64,000 nt of DNA from Perca fluviatilis. Taxonomy: Eukaryota > Chordata > Actinopteri > Perciformes > Percidae. Below the pieces are notes generated by a model. That model saw only the letters and a program-made list of their open reading frames with translations, made no database searches and was not told the origin of the DNA. Position numbers and translations under genes: made by a program. The stretch covers positions 8,699,403 to 8,763,402 of the forward strand of contig NC_053112.1 of assembly GCF_010015445.1 (NCBI RefSeq), given 5' to 3'. Below are positions 35,601 through 46,648 of the stretch, piece by piece. Position 1 is the stretch's first letter; each line of letters starts with the position of its first letter.

Positions 35601-38600
35601 GTAGGATTCAAAGGCGCTGAAAGAGAGTCCCTCTGTCTCCGAGGCCCGGGTCTCACTCGGACTGGTGACGTCGTCGTGCTCAGTCTCAAAGTCGCGCTGA
35701 GGCGACGAGGACAACCGAAGATCGGCGAGTCGCTCCTCCAGACAGCTCGCTGCATCTGCAAAGAAACAAGATTCAAATCAGATTATCAGGATTTTAACTG
35801 GCTTTGTTTTTAACTTGCTTTAGCGTCACAATTTCCAGAGAACAAAACATATTCAGTCTGATCAGAGTTTTCCAGCTGGTCGGAGGATTCAGGCTAGTAA
35901 ACTTTCAGTCGTCAGGCTGCCTCGGTTTAGTCTGAAACTAAACAAAACGCTCACATTTGGCCTCATGTGAATGTCTAGATAGTCGTTCAGACTTGGCTTT
36001 TGGTGTCCCCAACGACCAGGGCTGAAACAATTAAGTAACCTGAGTAATTTGATTACTAAAAATCATTTAGGCAATTTTTTGTAATGTGTAATCCATTTAA
36101 CTCTATCTATCTATCTATCTATCTATCTATTTATCAACCCCACAGAGGTTAAATAGTAGGGGTGGGGAAAAAAATCGATACAGCATAGTATCGCAATATT
36201 TTTCGTGGCAATACTGTATCGATACACAGACGCCAAGTATCGATCTTTTATGATATATGTTTTGGTCAGTTTGTCTGCTTGACAATCCCATTTTGCAGCA
36301 ATAAAATTGAAGTGAGATGAACAGAGAGAAATGTATCTTTTTAGATAAAACAGAGGTTTCCTACAAATCATATAATCACATACATCATTTGAAATTGGGA
36401 AGAATTTGAAGTTACAAAAAAGGTAATACATTGCAATATATCGCAGAATATTGTAATATGTTTAAAATCGCAATAATATCGGATCGTGACATAAGTATCG
36501 TGATGATATCGTATCGTGAGGCCTCTGGTGATTCCCACCCCTATTAAATAGCTGGTATCTCCATCGCTGAATCAGAACTGAAGAAGTCTCTCAGATGAGA
36601 GACAAAACGTCTTCGAAGCACCTTTAACCAAGTCCAGTTGCCCTTGATTTGAACCCTTTCTTGGAGAACTGTGACCTGGATGACTGAGAACCTTCACAGA
36701 CGATGTTTAGTCTGCTACTGTATCTGTAATATCTGCTCAATCATTTATTAAGGCTAATTCTCACTGCAAGTTGGCTTAATTATTGTCTTGATTTTTTTCT
36801 TTTTATCTTAAAATATTCTTTATGAAACCTTTGCCTTCTGATTCTGTGCTGGTAACCTCTTTAGTTCACAAAATATCAATACAGACCTGAACTATTTTGG
36901 GTTTTTGAATCAAACAGACTTGAAACATTAGTTTGAGGTCCAAATAAAAAAAAAAAAAAAAAAAGTGAGAGACACATCTTTGTACATGCTTCAACAATAG
37001 AAAATCACATTGACCTCTGACATGCTGTTGGCCAAAAAGAACAGTTAGGCTATGTTCACACTTGGCGTATTTTTTGACAAGAAAAAGTTGACTAGGGAGC
37101 TTTTGTAGCAAAAAAAAAAAAAAAAAGCAGGTTAGTTCCAAAAAGCAGCCGAGAGCTTATTTTGTTGCTATAACAACAGTTACTGCTACAGTATCCTAGA
37201 GCGCTATGTGGAGCGGTGCCAACGTTAGATAAAACAAAGCGGTGGAGCGAGCTAGAGAAAGAACAGAGAGAGAGAGATTCTAACGTAGAGAGTTCCCTGT
37301 ACAGGGATAACCCGGTCATTGCATATAACTCGCTGTGCTCCGACTCCATGTTTTCTTGTTGTTATGGAAACGACAGGTCTGGCTTCTCCGCTCGTCAGCT
37401 TCAAAAAGACACCATGAGCTGCAGAAAAAAAGTCGGTGGCGCTCACACCAAGTGGGAACGTAGCCTTAATTAGCAGCAATTATTTTAGGTTTAAAAAACA
37501 CTTTATTCAAATGTCAGTCTAACACTTTGACTTGGAGGAATGGAGCTGAAGTAGCGAGGATGAAAGTCAATACCTTCGACTGCATAACAGGTTTTAAATC
37601 ACAAGATTTCAAACCGGTCAATCTTGCAGAAGCAGAAAAGAATCAAGGTCATGTCAAGCTCCAAGTAGGTATGGATGTTTAAGGCAATGAGCTATATTTC
37701 AATCTGAGAGGTTATTTGGGATGAAGTAATCCCACAAACTTTAGCTTTTTAACAACCTAACATTGACAGTGTTTTAAAGTAAAGGGTCAGCAACACAGAG
37801 AAAGAAACCCATTTACCCTCCTTCTGTCTGAGGTTTCCTTCCCACTCACACATCTTGTCCAACGTCATTCGTCTGAAATCCACTTTGGAGTCGATAAACT
37901 TGATGTCCTCGCTGCTTGAAGACTCGTCTGGATCCTCCGACTCCACTTTGTCCTCACCGGCTTTCTCTTCTTTAGGGTCCTGCACCTCTTCCTCTAGCCT
38001 TTCATATTGTTCTCCCCCTTCGTCATCACACCCACCTTCCAAATGATTCCCATCTGAATGGTCTTCAACTACGTCGCTGTAATATTGGCGTTCCTCTGAT
38101 GTTGCATTGGTTACTTCATTGTTGGACGCCGCACGTACATCTCCAGATTTCCCATCGGTCTGGTCGTTATCTTCTCCTGGTTTCACGTCTGCGATGTCCA
38201 CCACTTTGTGCAAATCATCGTTTGCACAACGCGCCACGTTAGCTTCAGGCTCGGCGTCCGCTAACACGCCCGGTGGACACGTCTCGATGTAGCCTGGCAC
38301 CGTGGCTTCCACGTCAAACCCGGCAAAGCTGCGCAGCGAACGGTCGTCGTCTTCGTCGTCTCTTACCTCAGACAGATCTCCCCGACTGTCTTGATCAAAC
38401 TCGGTTATGGTGTGGTCGTCTCTGTAGTCTCCTCCCTCCTGCTCCTCTGGTCTGTACGTGCCGTAGCCAGACGTCATCAGACTCTGAGCTGGACTATCGG
38501 AACTGCTGCTACAGCTTTCTTCATCATCACGGTGGCTTCCACCTTCCAAAGTATCCCTGCTGACGTTGACCTGGTTGTGCAGTTTAGGCTTTTCCTCCTC

Positions 38601-41600
38601 TGAAGCCTCCTTATGAGGGTCTTCTGCATCGCCAACAGGTTTGGACTCTTCCTCCTCTGAACCCTCCTGGTAAAAGTCCTCTAAATCACCAACAGGTTTG
38701 GACTCTTCCTCCTCTGAACCCTCCTGGTAAAAGTCCTCTAAATCACCTACAGGTTTGGACTCTTCCTCCTCTGAACCCTCCTGGTAAAAGTCCTCTAAAT
38801 CACCAACAGGTTTGGACTCTTCCTCCTCTGAAGCCTCCGAGTAGGAGTCGTCTGCATCGCCAACAGGATTAGACTTTTCCTCGCTGATCACTCGCTCAAT
38901 CTCCTCCTCTTCCTCCTCTGAAGTTTCCTGGTAAGAGTCTTCTGAATCGCCAGCAAGTTTGGACTCTTCCTCGCTGATCACTCGCCCAATCTCCTCCTCT
39001 TCCTCCTCTGAAGTCTCCTGGTAAGAGTCTTCCGCATTGCCAAGAGGGTTAGACTCATCCTTGCCAATCACTCGCTTAATCTCCACCTTCTCTGAAGCCT
39101 CCTGGCAAAAGTCCTCTGCATCGTCAACAGGTTTGGACTCTTCCTCGTCTGAAGCCTCCGAGTAAGAGTCTTCTGCATCCCCAACAGGATTGGACTCTTC
39201 CTCGCTGATCACTCGCCCAATCTCCTCCTCTTCCTCCTCTGAAGTCTCCTGGTAAGAGTCTTCTGAATCGCCAGCAAGTTTGGACTCTTCCTCACTGATC
39301 ACTTGCTCAATCTCATCGTCTGAAGCCTCCGAGTAAGAGTCTTCTGCATCCCCAACAGGATAGGACTCTTCCTCGCTGATCACTCGCCCAATCTCCTCCT
39401 CTTCCTCCTCTGAAGTCTCCTGGTAAGAGTCTTCTGCATCGCCAAGAGGTTTAGACTCGTCCTTGCCAATCACTCGCTTAATCTCCACCTTCCCTGAAGC
39501 CTCTTGGTCAGAGTCTTCTGCATCGTCAACAGGTTTGGACTCTTCCTCCTCTGAAGCCTCCTGGTAAGAGTCCTCTGAATAACCAGCAGGTTGGGACTCT
39601 TCTTCCTCTATAGCCTCTTGGTAAGAGTCTTCTGCATCACTAACAGGTTTGGACTTCTCTTCGCCGATTATCTTCTCTGAAGCCTCCTGGTAAGAGTCCT
39701 CGGTTTTACCAACAGGTGTGGACTCTTTCTTGCCGATCACTCGCTCAATCTCCTCCACCTCCTCCTCCTCCACCTCCTCCTCTTGACGCTCTCCATCAGA
39801 CCAAAAAGAGGAGTTAAGAGAAGTCTTGTCGTCGCTCTCATCATCCCACGGAGTGCCGTACGTTTTGTACATGTTGACGACTTGCACTCCTGCCGAGGTG
39901 TGTGATCTGTGGAGGCAGAGGGCTTAACCGAGGAGCTAAGAGGATTAAGCCGATATCCAGGAGCACCGTCTCCTGCGGAGCCTCGTCTCAATGCTGAGAC
40001 AGCTCAAACTGCTGGTGACACCTCAGCTTCTTTGCGTTTGTTTTTATTCGATTCAATATGATTTTATCCATTTGAAAAAGAGTGACAGGAACTTGGCACT
40101 GGGATGTAGTAATCACTCAACCACCAGGACCCCTCGGTATTCAGTTTGTGTTTTAATTGTGTTTATCGTTTCATTTTATGTATTTATTTTGCTTGCTGCA
40201 AAAATTATTATTACTTATTGTGGGACAATAAATATGTATATATTATATATTACTGAAATTACTATTTCATGCTGGTCCAGTCTATTGTCACCTAAAAGTC
40301 TCCATTTGATTTAATTTTACATGATTTTAGAATGTGTTGATGTTGCTAAAGATAGATTAGATAAGTTTAGATATAATAGATTACCTGAGTCTTCACTGTA
40401 GACTGATTCATCGCAGACAAGTGATTGGCCTTTATGTTTCCTGTAGGGAGAGAAAAATACGACAGTATTTACACAGGTTTTTCTTCAGGATCCTCTCTCT
40501 TTTCTTTCATATAGACAGTTGTTGTTATTCTTATGTGTCAAGTCAGTCACTTCATGATGAATTCAAATATTCTGTTGTCAGTGAGCAATAAAGTCAATTT
40601 AAAGCTACTTTAAATGTCTCTTTATTCTATGTGTCACGCAACCGATCCACAGAAAAGGAGCGACAACTTGGGTCAATTATTGTCATTCGTCAAATAAAAA
40701 TACAAAAACAGATTTTCAATACTGCACTATTTTATCACTATAAATGAAAAAAAGAAAAACACTATTTGGATTTCTTTGACTGCTGGTCAGACAAATAACT
40801 TAAGACACTAGTTTGGGCTCTGTTTTCAATGAAAATGTGTCATTATTGACACTATATAAATTATATATACTGTATATAAATTAACTTAAAATATGACGGA
40901 TTGTCAATACTGAAAATGATAATTATTTGCAGCCAAATGTACATCAAATAGCATATTTATGGAAAGTGTACATATTTTGGCCTGTAGAAATGATCAGGGG
41001 GGTTAGGGTTTATACAATAATTTTTTTGTGTAAACAATTTTTAAAATTAAAAGGAAATCACAGACCCATAACTCTGATGTAATTGTTTTAAATGCATCCA
41101 TTTTATGTGTCTCTCTCTACATGTCCATCCTGTGGTCTGTTTATTTTTCCAGTTTTCTGTAAAATCTTTAGCATACCTGCCTTTGACAGATGAGCCATGA
41201 AGTAAAATGTTTGGAGATACCTGAGATATGACTTTGCCATGTGCACGTTATTCGAACAAATTAAAATCATTCATTGCACTCATATTTTTCAGTTCTGTAC
41301 ACCTAAGACGTTTCATGATTTGTAAGATGTTTTGTCGGTTTGACATCCCGGTTATGAGAGAAACGATAGTTCATTCTGCTCCACTTTTCACACATGGAAT
41401 GTTAACTTGAAACTTGATAAACAAATGGAAAACAACTGGATGAACAAAACACACAAGTCTTATTTACTAAAAATTACCTCAGGACTTTTCTCTTGATGAA
41501 GCGCCCCCTGTGGGATTCAGGAATGGATGCGGAGCTATCGCAGCTGTCGCTGAGCGGCGGTTGGAGGCTGTCGTCAGGATCTATCTCCACCTGCAGCCGG

Positions 41601-43692
41601 CCGGGAGGCCCTGGGGGCAGCCGGCGCTTCAGAGCCACCGAGTGCTGAGTGTACGAGTCACAGTTTCCCTGCCGCCGTCCATGGTCTTTGCTCGGACAGG
41701 TGGTGAGCACCTGAGTTAAAATCATACATTGAGTTAATCAATCATATGTGCCTGATATACTGAAAGTATAGGATGGATTGCTTGTCCACCCTAAATGTTA
41801 ATCTCGTCTTCATTTTTTATTTTGTTTGACAATAAAACAAACCTTCCCTTGATTGACAAAGCACCTAAATTCACAGAATAATCTGGTTTCATACCAGGTG
41901 ATGCACATTAAACTAGGCAAGTTATTTTTTTCTGAAGGTGGATCTTTAACTACTACTTTTAGGAATCATACAGACACAGATTCTCTATTTATTATATAGA
42001 GAATATAACACTATAGAGTAAAATAAGGTCAATAAATGCCTCAGAGAGCACCACAGACATGCCTACAGGAATATTGTAGTGTTTCTTCTTCAGAAAACTC
42101 TGTGTAACAATGTCTCCCTCGTTTCTGAGAGACCGATTCTAAAATTTGAGTGTTGTTATTGATGGATAAGATTAATCTATATCAGATAAAAGAAAAAATG
42201 AGAGCAATGTGTGGCTACCACTTACATGTCTGTCGTGGTCCGCTTGTCCGGCATGTAAGAAAAACCCTTCACCAGAGGGTAAGTAGCACTGACTTACTGT
42301 GAAGAAGAAACAAAGAATTCACCAAGTTGCCATACAACTCATTTTAATGGAAAATCTTAAAACTGTTTCACGTCATGTTTGCTGGCATGCTTTGTTTAGA
42401 GAAAAGTGTTGTTAAAATACAGTTATCATTATTGCCCAGTGCCCTGACCTTTCTCTTTGGTGTAGGCAGGAGGAGTCTGCTGAGATGTGGCCGTCTGAGA
42501 TTTGGCGGGGTTTATCTGAGAGGATGAAGCCAGGCTTTTCCATTCTCCGTGACGAACCAGTTCGTCAAGATCTGACATTACACGAAGAGTGACAGGCCGA
42601 GTTAAAACATGGAAATCAAGAGTGCTGAAGATTCTGTCCCCCAGTGTAGTCAATCTTTTGAGATGTAATCATTTAAAGTGCTCATATTATGCTTTTTGAC
42701 TTTTTCTCTTTACTTCATTGTGTTATATAGTTTTTGTGTGTGCACGTTATAGGTTTACAAAGTGAAAAAGCCCAAAGTCCCCCCCAAAGGGACTTACCAT
42801 CTCCAACAGAAAACACTGTTCACACACTGCTCCAAACAGCTCTATTGTAGTCCAGCCTTTACTTCAGAGACACAAACGTGGTCACTTTGTAACACACGTT
42901 ATAATGCTCGCTAGCTGCTAGCGTGGCACGCCCTCATACTCTGCTTCTGACTGGCTAGTAGTCCTTACCTAGGTACTGTCAGGGCACGCCCTCATACTCT
43001 GCTTCTGACTGGCTAGTAGTCCTTACCTAGGTACTGTCAGGGCACGCCCTCATACTCTGCTTCTGACTGGCTATTAGTCCTTACCTAGGTACTGTCAGGG
43101 TACGTCCTCATACTCTGCTTCTGACTGGCTAGTAGTCCTTACCTAGGTACTGTCAGGGTACACCCTCATACTCTGCTTCTGACTGGCTATTAGTCCTTAC
43201 CTAGGTACTGTCAGGGTACGTCCTCATACTCTGCTTCTGACTGGCTAGTAGTCCTTACCTAGGTACTGTCAGGGTACACCCTCATACTCTGCTTCTGACT
43301 GGCTAGTAGTCCTTACCTAGGTACTGCACATGTGCGACTCCCAACAAAGATGGAACTAAAACAGAGAGCTCAACACACAGGGTGAAAAGAGGAGCTGCAG
43401 CAATGTCTAGTACAACAAATATATGGTGTTTTTTGAAAATTAAACCATGTAAATCTCTTTTGATACAACCTCTAAATACAAGTATGACCCTGAAAATGAG
43501 CAGAATATGAGCACTTTAAGAGTTAATTTTTTTTTTTTTAACATCAATGTCCAACATAAACTTTCAGTTTCATTTATGTTTCAGATCCTAACCTTGCTTG
43601 AATTCACGGAGCCTGTGTTTTGGTATGTTTTTGTAGCCCAGGGCCACTAGTTGTTCATGAATTTCATCTTCTGAGAAATCCAGACTGTCCAT
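32691..43692 (-). CDS. hyls1: HYLS1, centriolar and ciliogenesis-associated protein
   Basis: Eleven coding exons, in order of transcription: 43692-43593, 42571-42449, 42296-42226, 41710-41478, 40440-40385, 35755-35589, 35493-35448, 35362-35308, 35156-35075, 34438-34412, 32825-32691. Every join keeps phase with GT/AG borders, and the sum is 1,095 bases, 364 residues plus stop. The C-terminal half is the conserved HYLS1 region: [41 protein letters not shown], then [20 protein letters not shown] at the end. In animals HYLS1 is incorporated into centrioles and needed for basal-body/cilium function; a human point mutation causes hydrolethalus syndrome. The N-terminus ([20 protein letters not shown]) starts at the first ATG of its exon. 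One exon is only 27 bp. Early exons are the least certain because their sequence is poorly conserved. Confidence 0.92.
33400..34320. repeat. Probable repeat-derived intron segment
   Basis: The stretch starting gcgagtactacgaatcaaga and ending around gttgaacctgaactccaccc has the look of a fish interspersed element: CpG-bearing ends with gggttaccacggcgatttaacccgg near the right and ttaccgggcttcccctaacc near the left. Terminal duplications were not resolved. It lies in the last HYLS1 intron. Confidence 0.35.
34530..34940 (+). repeat. Dispersed repeats, including the partner of 8440-8850
   Basis: 34530-34620 has aggtggaacaagtattcaga, a partial copy of the family at 19680. From about 34600 the sequence follows the copy at 8440-8850 (ctagagctcctaaagg, caatcagagccgaggagtct, agattctgttactgcgttgc). 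The open frame spanning the end of this repeat is on the strand opposite HYLS1 and is not supported as a gene. Confidence 0.6.
36157..36543. mobile_element. hAT-like MITE (TAGGGGTGGG termini)
   Basis: Inverted termini TAGGGGTGGGGAAA and attcccacccctA are bounded by perfect 8-bp duplications TTAAATAG (36149-36156 and 36544-36551). The interior is rich in atcgata/tatcg words. It sits next to a short (CTAT)n run at 36100-36130, inside the large HYLS1 intron. Confidence 0.88.
37817..39872 (-). CDS. Acidic repeat open frame nested in the large HYLS1 intron; unrecognised
   Basis: The minus-strand frame starts at an ATG at 39872 ([16 protein letters not shown]; the frame is open a little further upstream, to a TAA near 39920) and runs about 685 residues to a likely donor, GAGG followed by GTAAAT, at 37817/37816. 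If unspliced it stops at 37749. Residues about 30-420 are Glu/Asp-rich imperfect repeats of the type [20 protein letters not shown] with IERVISEEE spacers, including three identical 19-residue (57-bp) units at about 38650-38825. The C-terminal part is less repetitive and ends in [21 protein letters not shown] do not recognise the protein. The donor is phase 1, matching the acceptor of HYLS1 exon 35755. An acceptor at 39890/39889 (CTCGGCAG) would also be phase 1 and make a 2,073-bp in-frame cassette. It may be a HYLS1 isoform exon or a separate nested gene. Confidence 0.55.
42677..43515 (-). mobile_element. TTAA-flanked MITE, family B, copy 2 (inverted)
   Basis: AGTGCTCATATTATG at the left and gaatatgagcact at the right, between TTAA at 42673-42676 and 43516-43519. 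Compared with copy 1 the interior is inverted and shorter (839 versus 1,094 bp), mainly because the 58-bp array has about seven units (42930-43325) instead of eleven. It lies in HYLS1 intron between exons 43593 and 42571. Confidence 0.88.
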
Positions 43693-43744
43693 AATGGTTT
43701 CAGCTTCAAGTCAAGGAGGTAGCATAAAGCCTGAAGGGAAACAA

Positions 43745-44096
43745 ATATAAAAAAAATCAGATATCACAATATTCTTGACCAAATACCTCCATATATCGAT
43801 ATTGTGGTGATATTCTAGGGTTAACAATAGGTGCTTTAACAAAATATCTTCACACTTAGATTTTAGATAAATAATCATCAGTAATGTGGACATAATGTCT
43901 AAGTGGGGAAAAGGCAAATAATAGAACAGCTACAACAGTCTGGTAAATTCAGAAAAGGACATCACTTTACTGTAATGCAGCCTTTAAAACCAGGAGAAGA
44001 CAACACTTATGTCATATTACGATATCCAAAATCTAAGACGATATCTAGTCTCATATCAGGATATCAATATAATATCGATAGATTGCCCAGCCCTAC
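43745..44096. mobile_element. hAT-like MITE, truncated second copy of the 23769 element
   Basis: It shares tgaccaaatacctc, ataaataatcatcagtaatg, gctacaacagtctggtaaat-like and aaaatctaagacgatatcta words in the same order as 23769-24125 and ends in tgcccagccctacta. The left terminus is missing, so no target duplication can be read. It lies in the first (untranslated-side) HYLS1 intron. Confidence 0.8.
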
Positions 44097-44454
44097 TAGC
44101 TAACTTGTAACATTACGGAGTCTTTTTTTTTTTTTTTTTTATCTTATCAAGATCTCCATCGCTGTGAACACTTTATCAGCTGCTATTAAAACACAATAAA
44201 ATGAGTTGTGGCTTTTGTGCAAGCCGAATTTATCAGTAAGTTATTAAGATTATACATAGCCCAAAAGCTTTATTTAATATTTCAACTTTAATAGTTAATA
44301 AGCAAGCCAATTTCTGAAGGGGTTTCGGCACGTCGCTCTCAAATGAAAAAGTGAACGGAAGCTAGCAAGGCTAAGTTAACAGTTAGCAGCCAAACAGGCA
44401 GTACACATAAACAATGTTAAATAGTAAAAAACTTGTAACGGGTTGCTTTCTCAC

Positions 44455-44640
44455 CTGCACGAGGCTCAGTTTGCTGTTACACGGTATCCATCACGGTAAC
44501 ATCCCCGGTTCTGTTTATCAGTAGTGCTCGTGTTTTATTGTTTATTGTTTACTGGTTCCGAAACACACAACAGCACCAAGACAACAGCCGTTAACGAGCT
44601 TTGAAAAGGACGCCTGCTACAAACTTCCGGTCCTTTTCTT
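44455..44640 (-). promoter_or_regulatory. HYLS1 5' untranslated exon and promoter region
   Basis: A minus-strand donor, CTCGTGCAG followed by GTGAGA at 44454, defines the 3' edge of a probable first exon. Its acceptor partner is CTTCAG before 43730, upstream of the ATG. ACTTCCGGT at 44623-44631 reads ACCGGAAGT on the minus strand, an ETS/GABP-type motif common in housekeeping promoters. No TATA box was seen. The transcription start is inferred to lie near 44560-44620. Confidence 0.5.
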
Positions 44641-44889
44641 CTTCGTTGTACTCTTTAGCGGTGAGAGATCTAGTGATCTAGCGCCACCCATAGTCGGCTG
44701 TAGGACGTAAAAGCAGCAATACCACAATGTAGAAATTGGTTACCTGGACTATTGGGCTGCTGGATTACATAACTCACTATATATATATGGTTGATTATAT
44801 ATTGTGTTTTATATTAGCTATCCTATATTTATCTATATTTTAACGTATATTATTTCTTTTCTTGTTTGTCGAGCAAGTCTTTTTATAGT

Positions 44890-45105
44890 CATAGTTAATA
44901 TTTAATAATAACCTATTGCACTGTTCAATCCCTGCACTGTTCTCTTTTGCACTACCACCATTGCACACAGTCTACCATTGCACCTTTAACTCTTTAAATT
45001 TCTGTGAGTGATTGTTATGTATGTGAGATATATGTGTGTGTATGTGTGTTTGTTGTGTTATGGTTGTCTACTGGATGCCTAAAATTTCCATCAGGATAAA
45101 TAAGG
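44890..45105 (+). mobile_element. LINE 3' tail fragment
   Basis: The sequence ending gtctactggatgcctaaaat, ttccatcaggataaataagg, tatctatctatc matches the usual 3' end of fish LINEs (a cctgaatttcccncgggatnaataaagtatctatc pattern, from memory). No coding part remains. The tail runs directly into the long (TATC)n array. Confidence 0.5.
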
Positions 45106-45193
<88 letters not shown>

Positions 45194-45227
45194 GATCTAT
45201 CTATCTATCCATCTATCTATCTATCTC

Positions 45228-45261
<34 letters not shown>

Positions 45262-45262
45262 C

Positions 45263-45298
<36 letters not shown>

Positions 45299-45386
45299 CT
45301 CTATCTATATATCTATCTATCTATCTATCCATCTATCTATCTATCTATCTATCTCTCTATCTATCTATCTATCTATCTATCTATTC

Positions 45387-45450
<64 letters not shown>

Positions 45451-45451
45451 C

Positions 45452-45508
<57 letters not shown>
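45101..45508 (+). repeat. (TATC)n microsatellite, about 400 bp
   Basis: About 100 tetranucleotide units, with sporadic variants (ctct, catc, tatat) spaced along the array. The long open frame of alternating YLSI residues here is an artefact of the repeat. Confidence 0.97.
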
Positions 45509-45509
<1 letters not shown>

Positions 45510-46446
45510 ATGTTATACTACAGTTTACTACATTATACCCTATTTTAGTTTTATAATACCTCTTATTATTTCTTTATTTTACTTTCCACTTTCCACTTTC
45601 CACCACTGCTAACAACCTAGGCTACATTCTCTCTTCTTAGACCCTTGTCTCTTAAATGAACTAAAATTATATTTATTTAACATCCACCTTTCTCGTTTTA
45701 ACAAAGGCATAATGATTATTTGCAAAGCTGAAACATTTGAGTTCAGACGTGGACTTGAGCTCTTTCGAAATAAACATTTAAGTCTAAAGTTTTAACCTGG
45801 TAAAATTTAAAAAAGGAAGGGCAGTCTCTTTAACTTTTAGTCCTACGCAATAAAAGGACATGGTCACAGAAATGACTTTTAACACAGCTTCAAATAATGC
45901 GTCATCTAATGGCCAGTTTGCTTTGGGCTTGACCGACTTGGACTTTCCCTCCAACTTGAGACTTGACTTAGAAACAGCTCTGTGATCTTGTCTGAACTAA
46001 AGCTCCCATGGGGCTTTGACACCATATATCACCAGATGTGTTGATGTTGAATGTTTGTGATAAACTGAAGGATGAAATGTTCCTTTCTGTGTTGAGAAAA
46101 CCCCCCACCTCTTAAGCTAAATAAAGTCTTTAAAAAGCCTCTTGGATCAGCTAGAATTCTAAAAAATAAACTTACAATGACTGAATATGTGACAAACGCT
46201 TAATTGTACTATTGAATATGAACTCCCCAGCCCTCTTTTAACTTTAACTCCCTATTCTAAACATTTAAACAGCAAAAATATGTTTTACAAAAAAACTAAG
46301 GTTTACATCCTGAAGCCAGGTAAAGAACAGTATCAAACAATGTTCTGTCATGGTCAATTTCCTCTGTACTGACATGAATCATCAACATCAAACTTGATTT
46401 AATTTCAAAGTAAAGGTAAGTACACTCCACCCTGTTTGTGCAGAGG
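45509..46446. other. Intergenic region before the collagen gene
   Basis: AT-rich DNA without recognisable exons on either strand; upstream flank of the collagen promoter. A stretch near 46030-46140 resembles one at 22860-22960 in inverse sense (tgtttgtgataaactgaagg versus ccttcagtttatcacaaacg), so it contains a shared dispersed repeat. Confidence 0.5.
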
Positions 46447-46480
46447 TACCCTCCTCCTCCTCCTCCTCCTCCTCCTCCTG
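46447..46480 (+). repeat. (CTC)n tract in the collagen promoter region
   Basis: About ten CTC triplets roughly 170-200 bp upstream of the collagen ATG. Polypyrimidine/polypurine tracts of this kind occur in many collagen promoters; regulatory use here is inference. Confidence 0.8.
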
Positions 46481-46648
46481 CAGCGGAGCCTCGGCTTCTC
46501 ATGAATAATCAGGACTTTCTAACGTCCTCCCCTTCCAGCAGGCGGTGGGGTTTCAGTCAGGGGGGAGACTGACAGGTGGACCGTCCGTGAGCCCCGTCTA
46601 ATCTGGGAAAAAAGGACTTTTAGCGTCTTCCTTGGCCCTGGGAAGACC

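Noticed and set aside
44481..44510. Possible RFX X-box (ggtatccatcacggtaac) upstream of HYLS1
   Set aside because: The half-sites deviate from the X-box consensus and the spacer is too long; noted only because HYLS1 is a ciliary gene.
45036..45548. 170-residue frame of alternating Tyr-Leu-Ser-Ile
   Set aside because: Simple translation of the (TATC)n microsatellite.
46296..46502. Glycine-rich minus-strand frame upstream of the collagen gene
   Set aside because: The glycine run is the complement of the (CTC)n tract.
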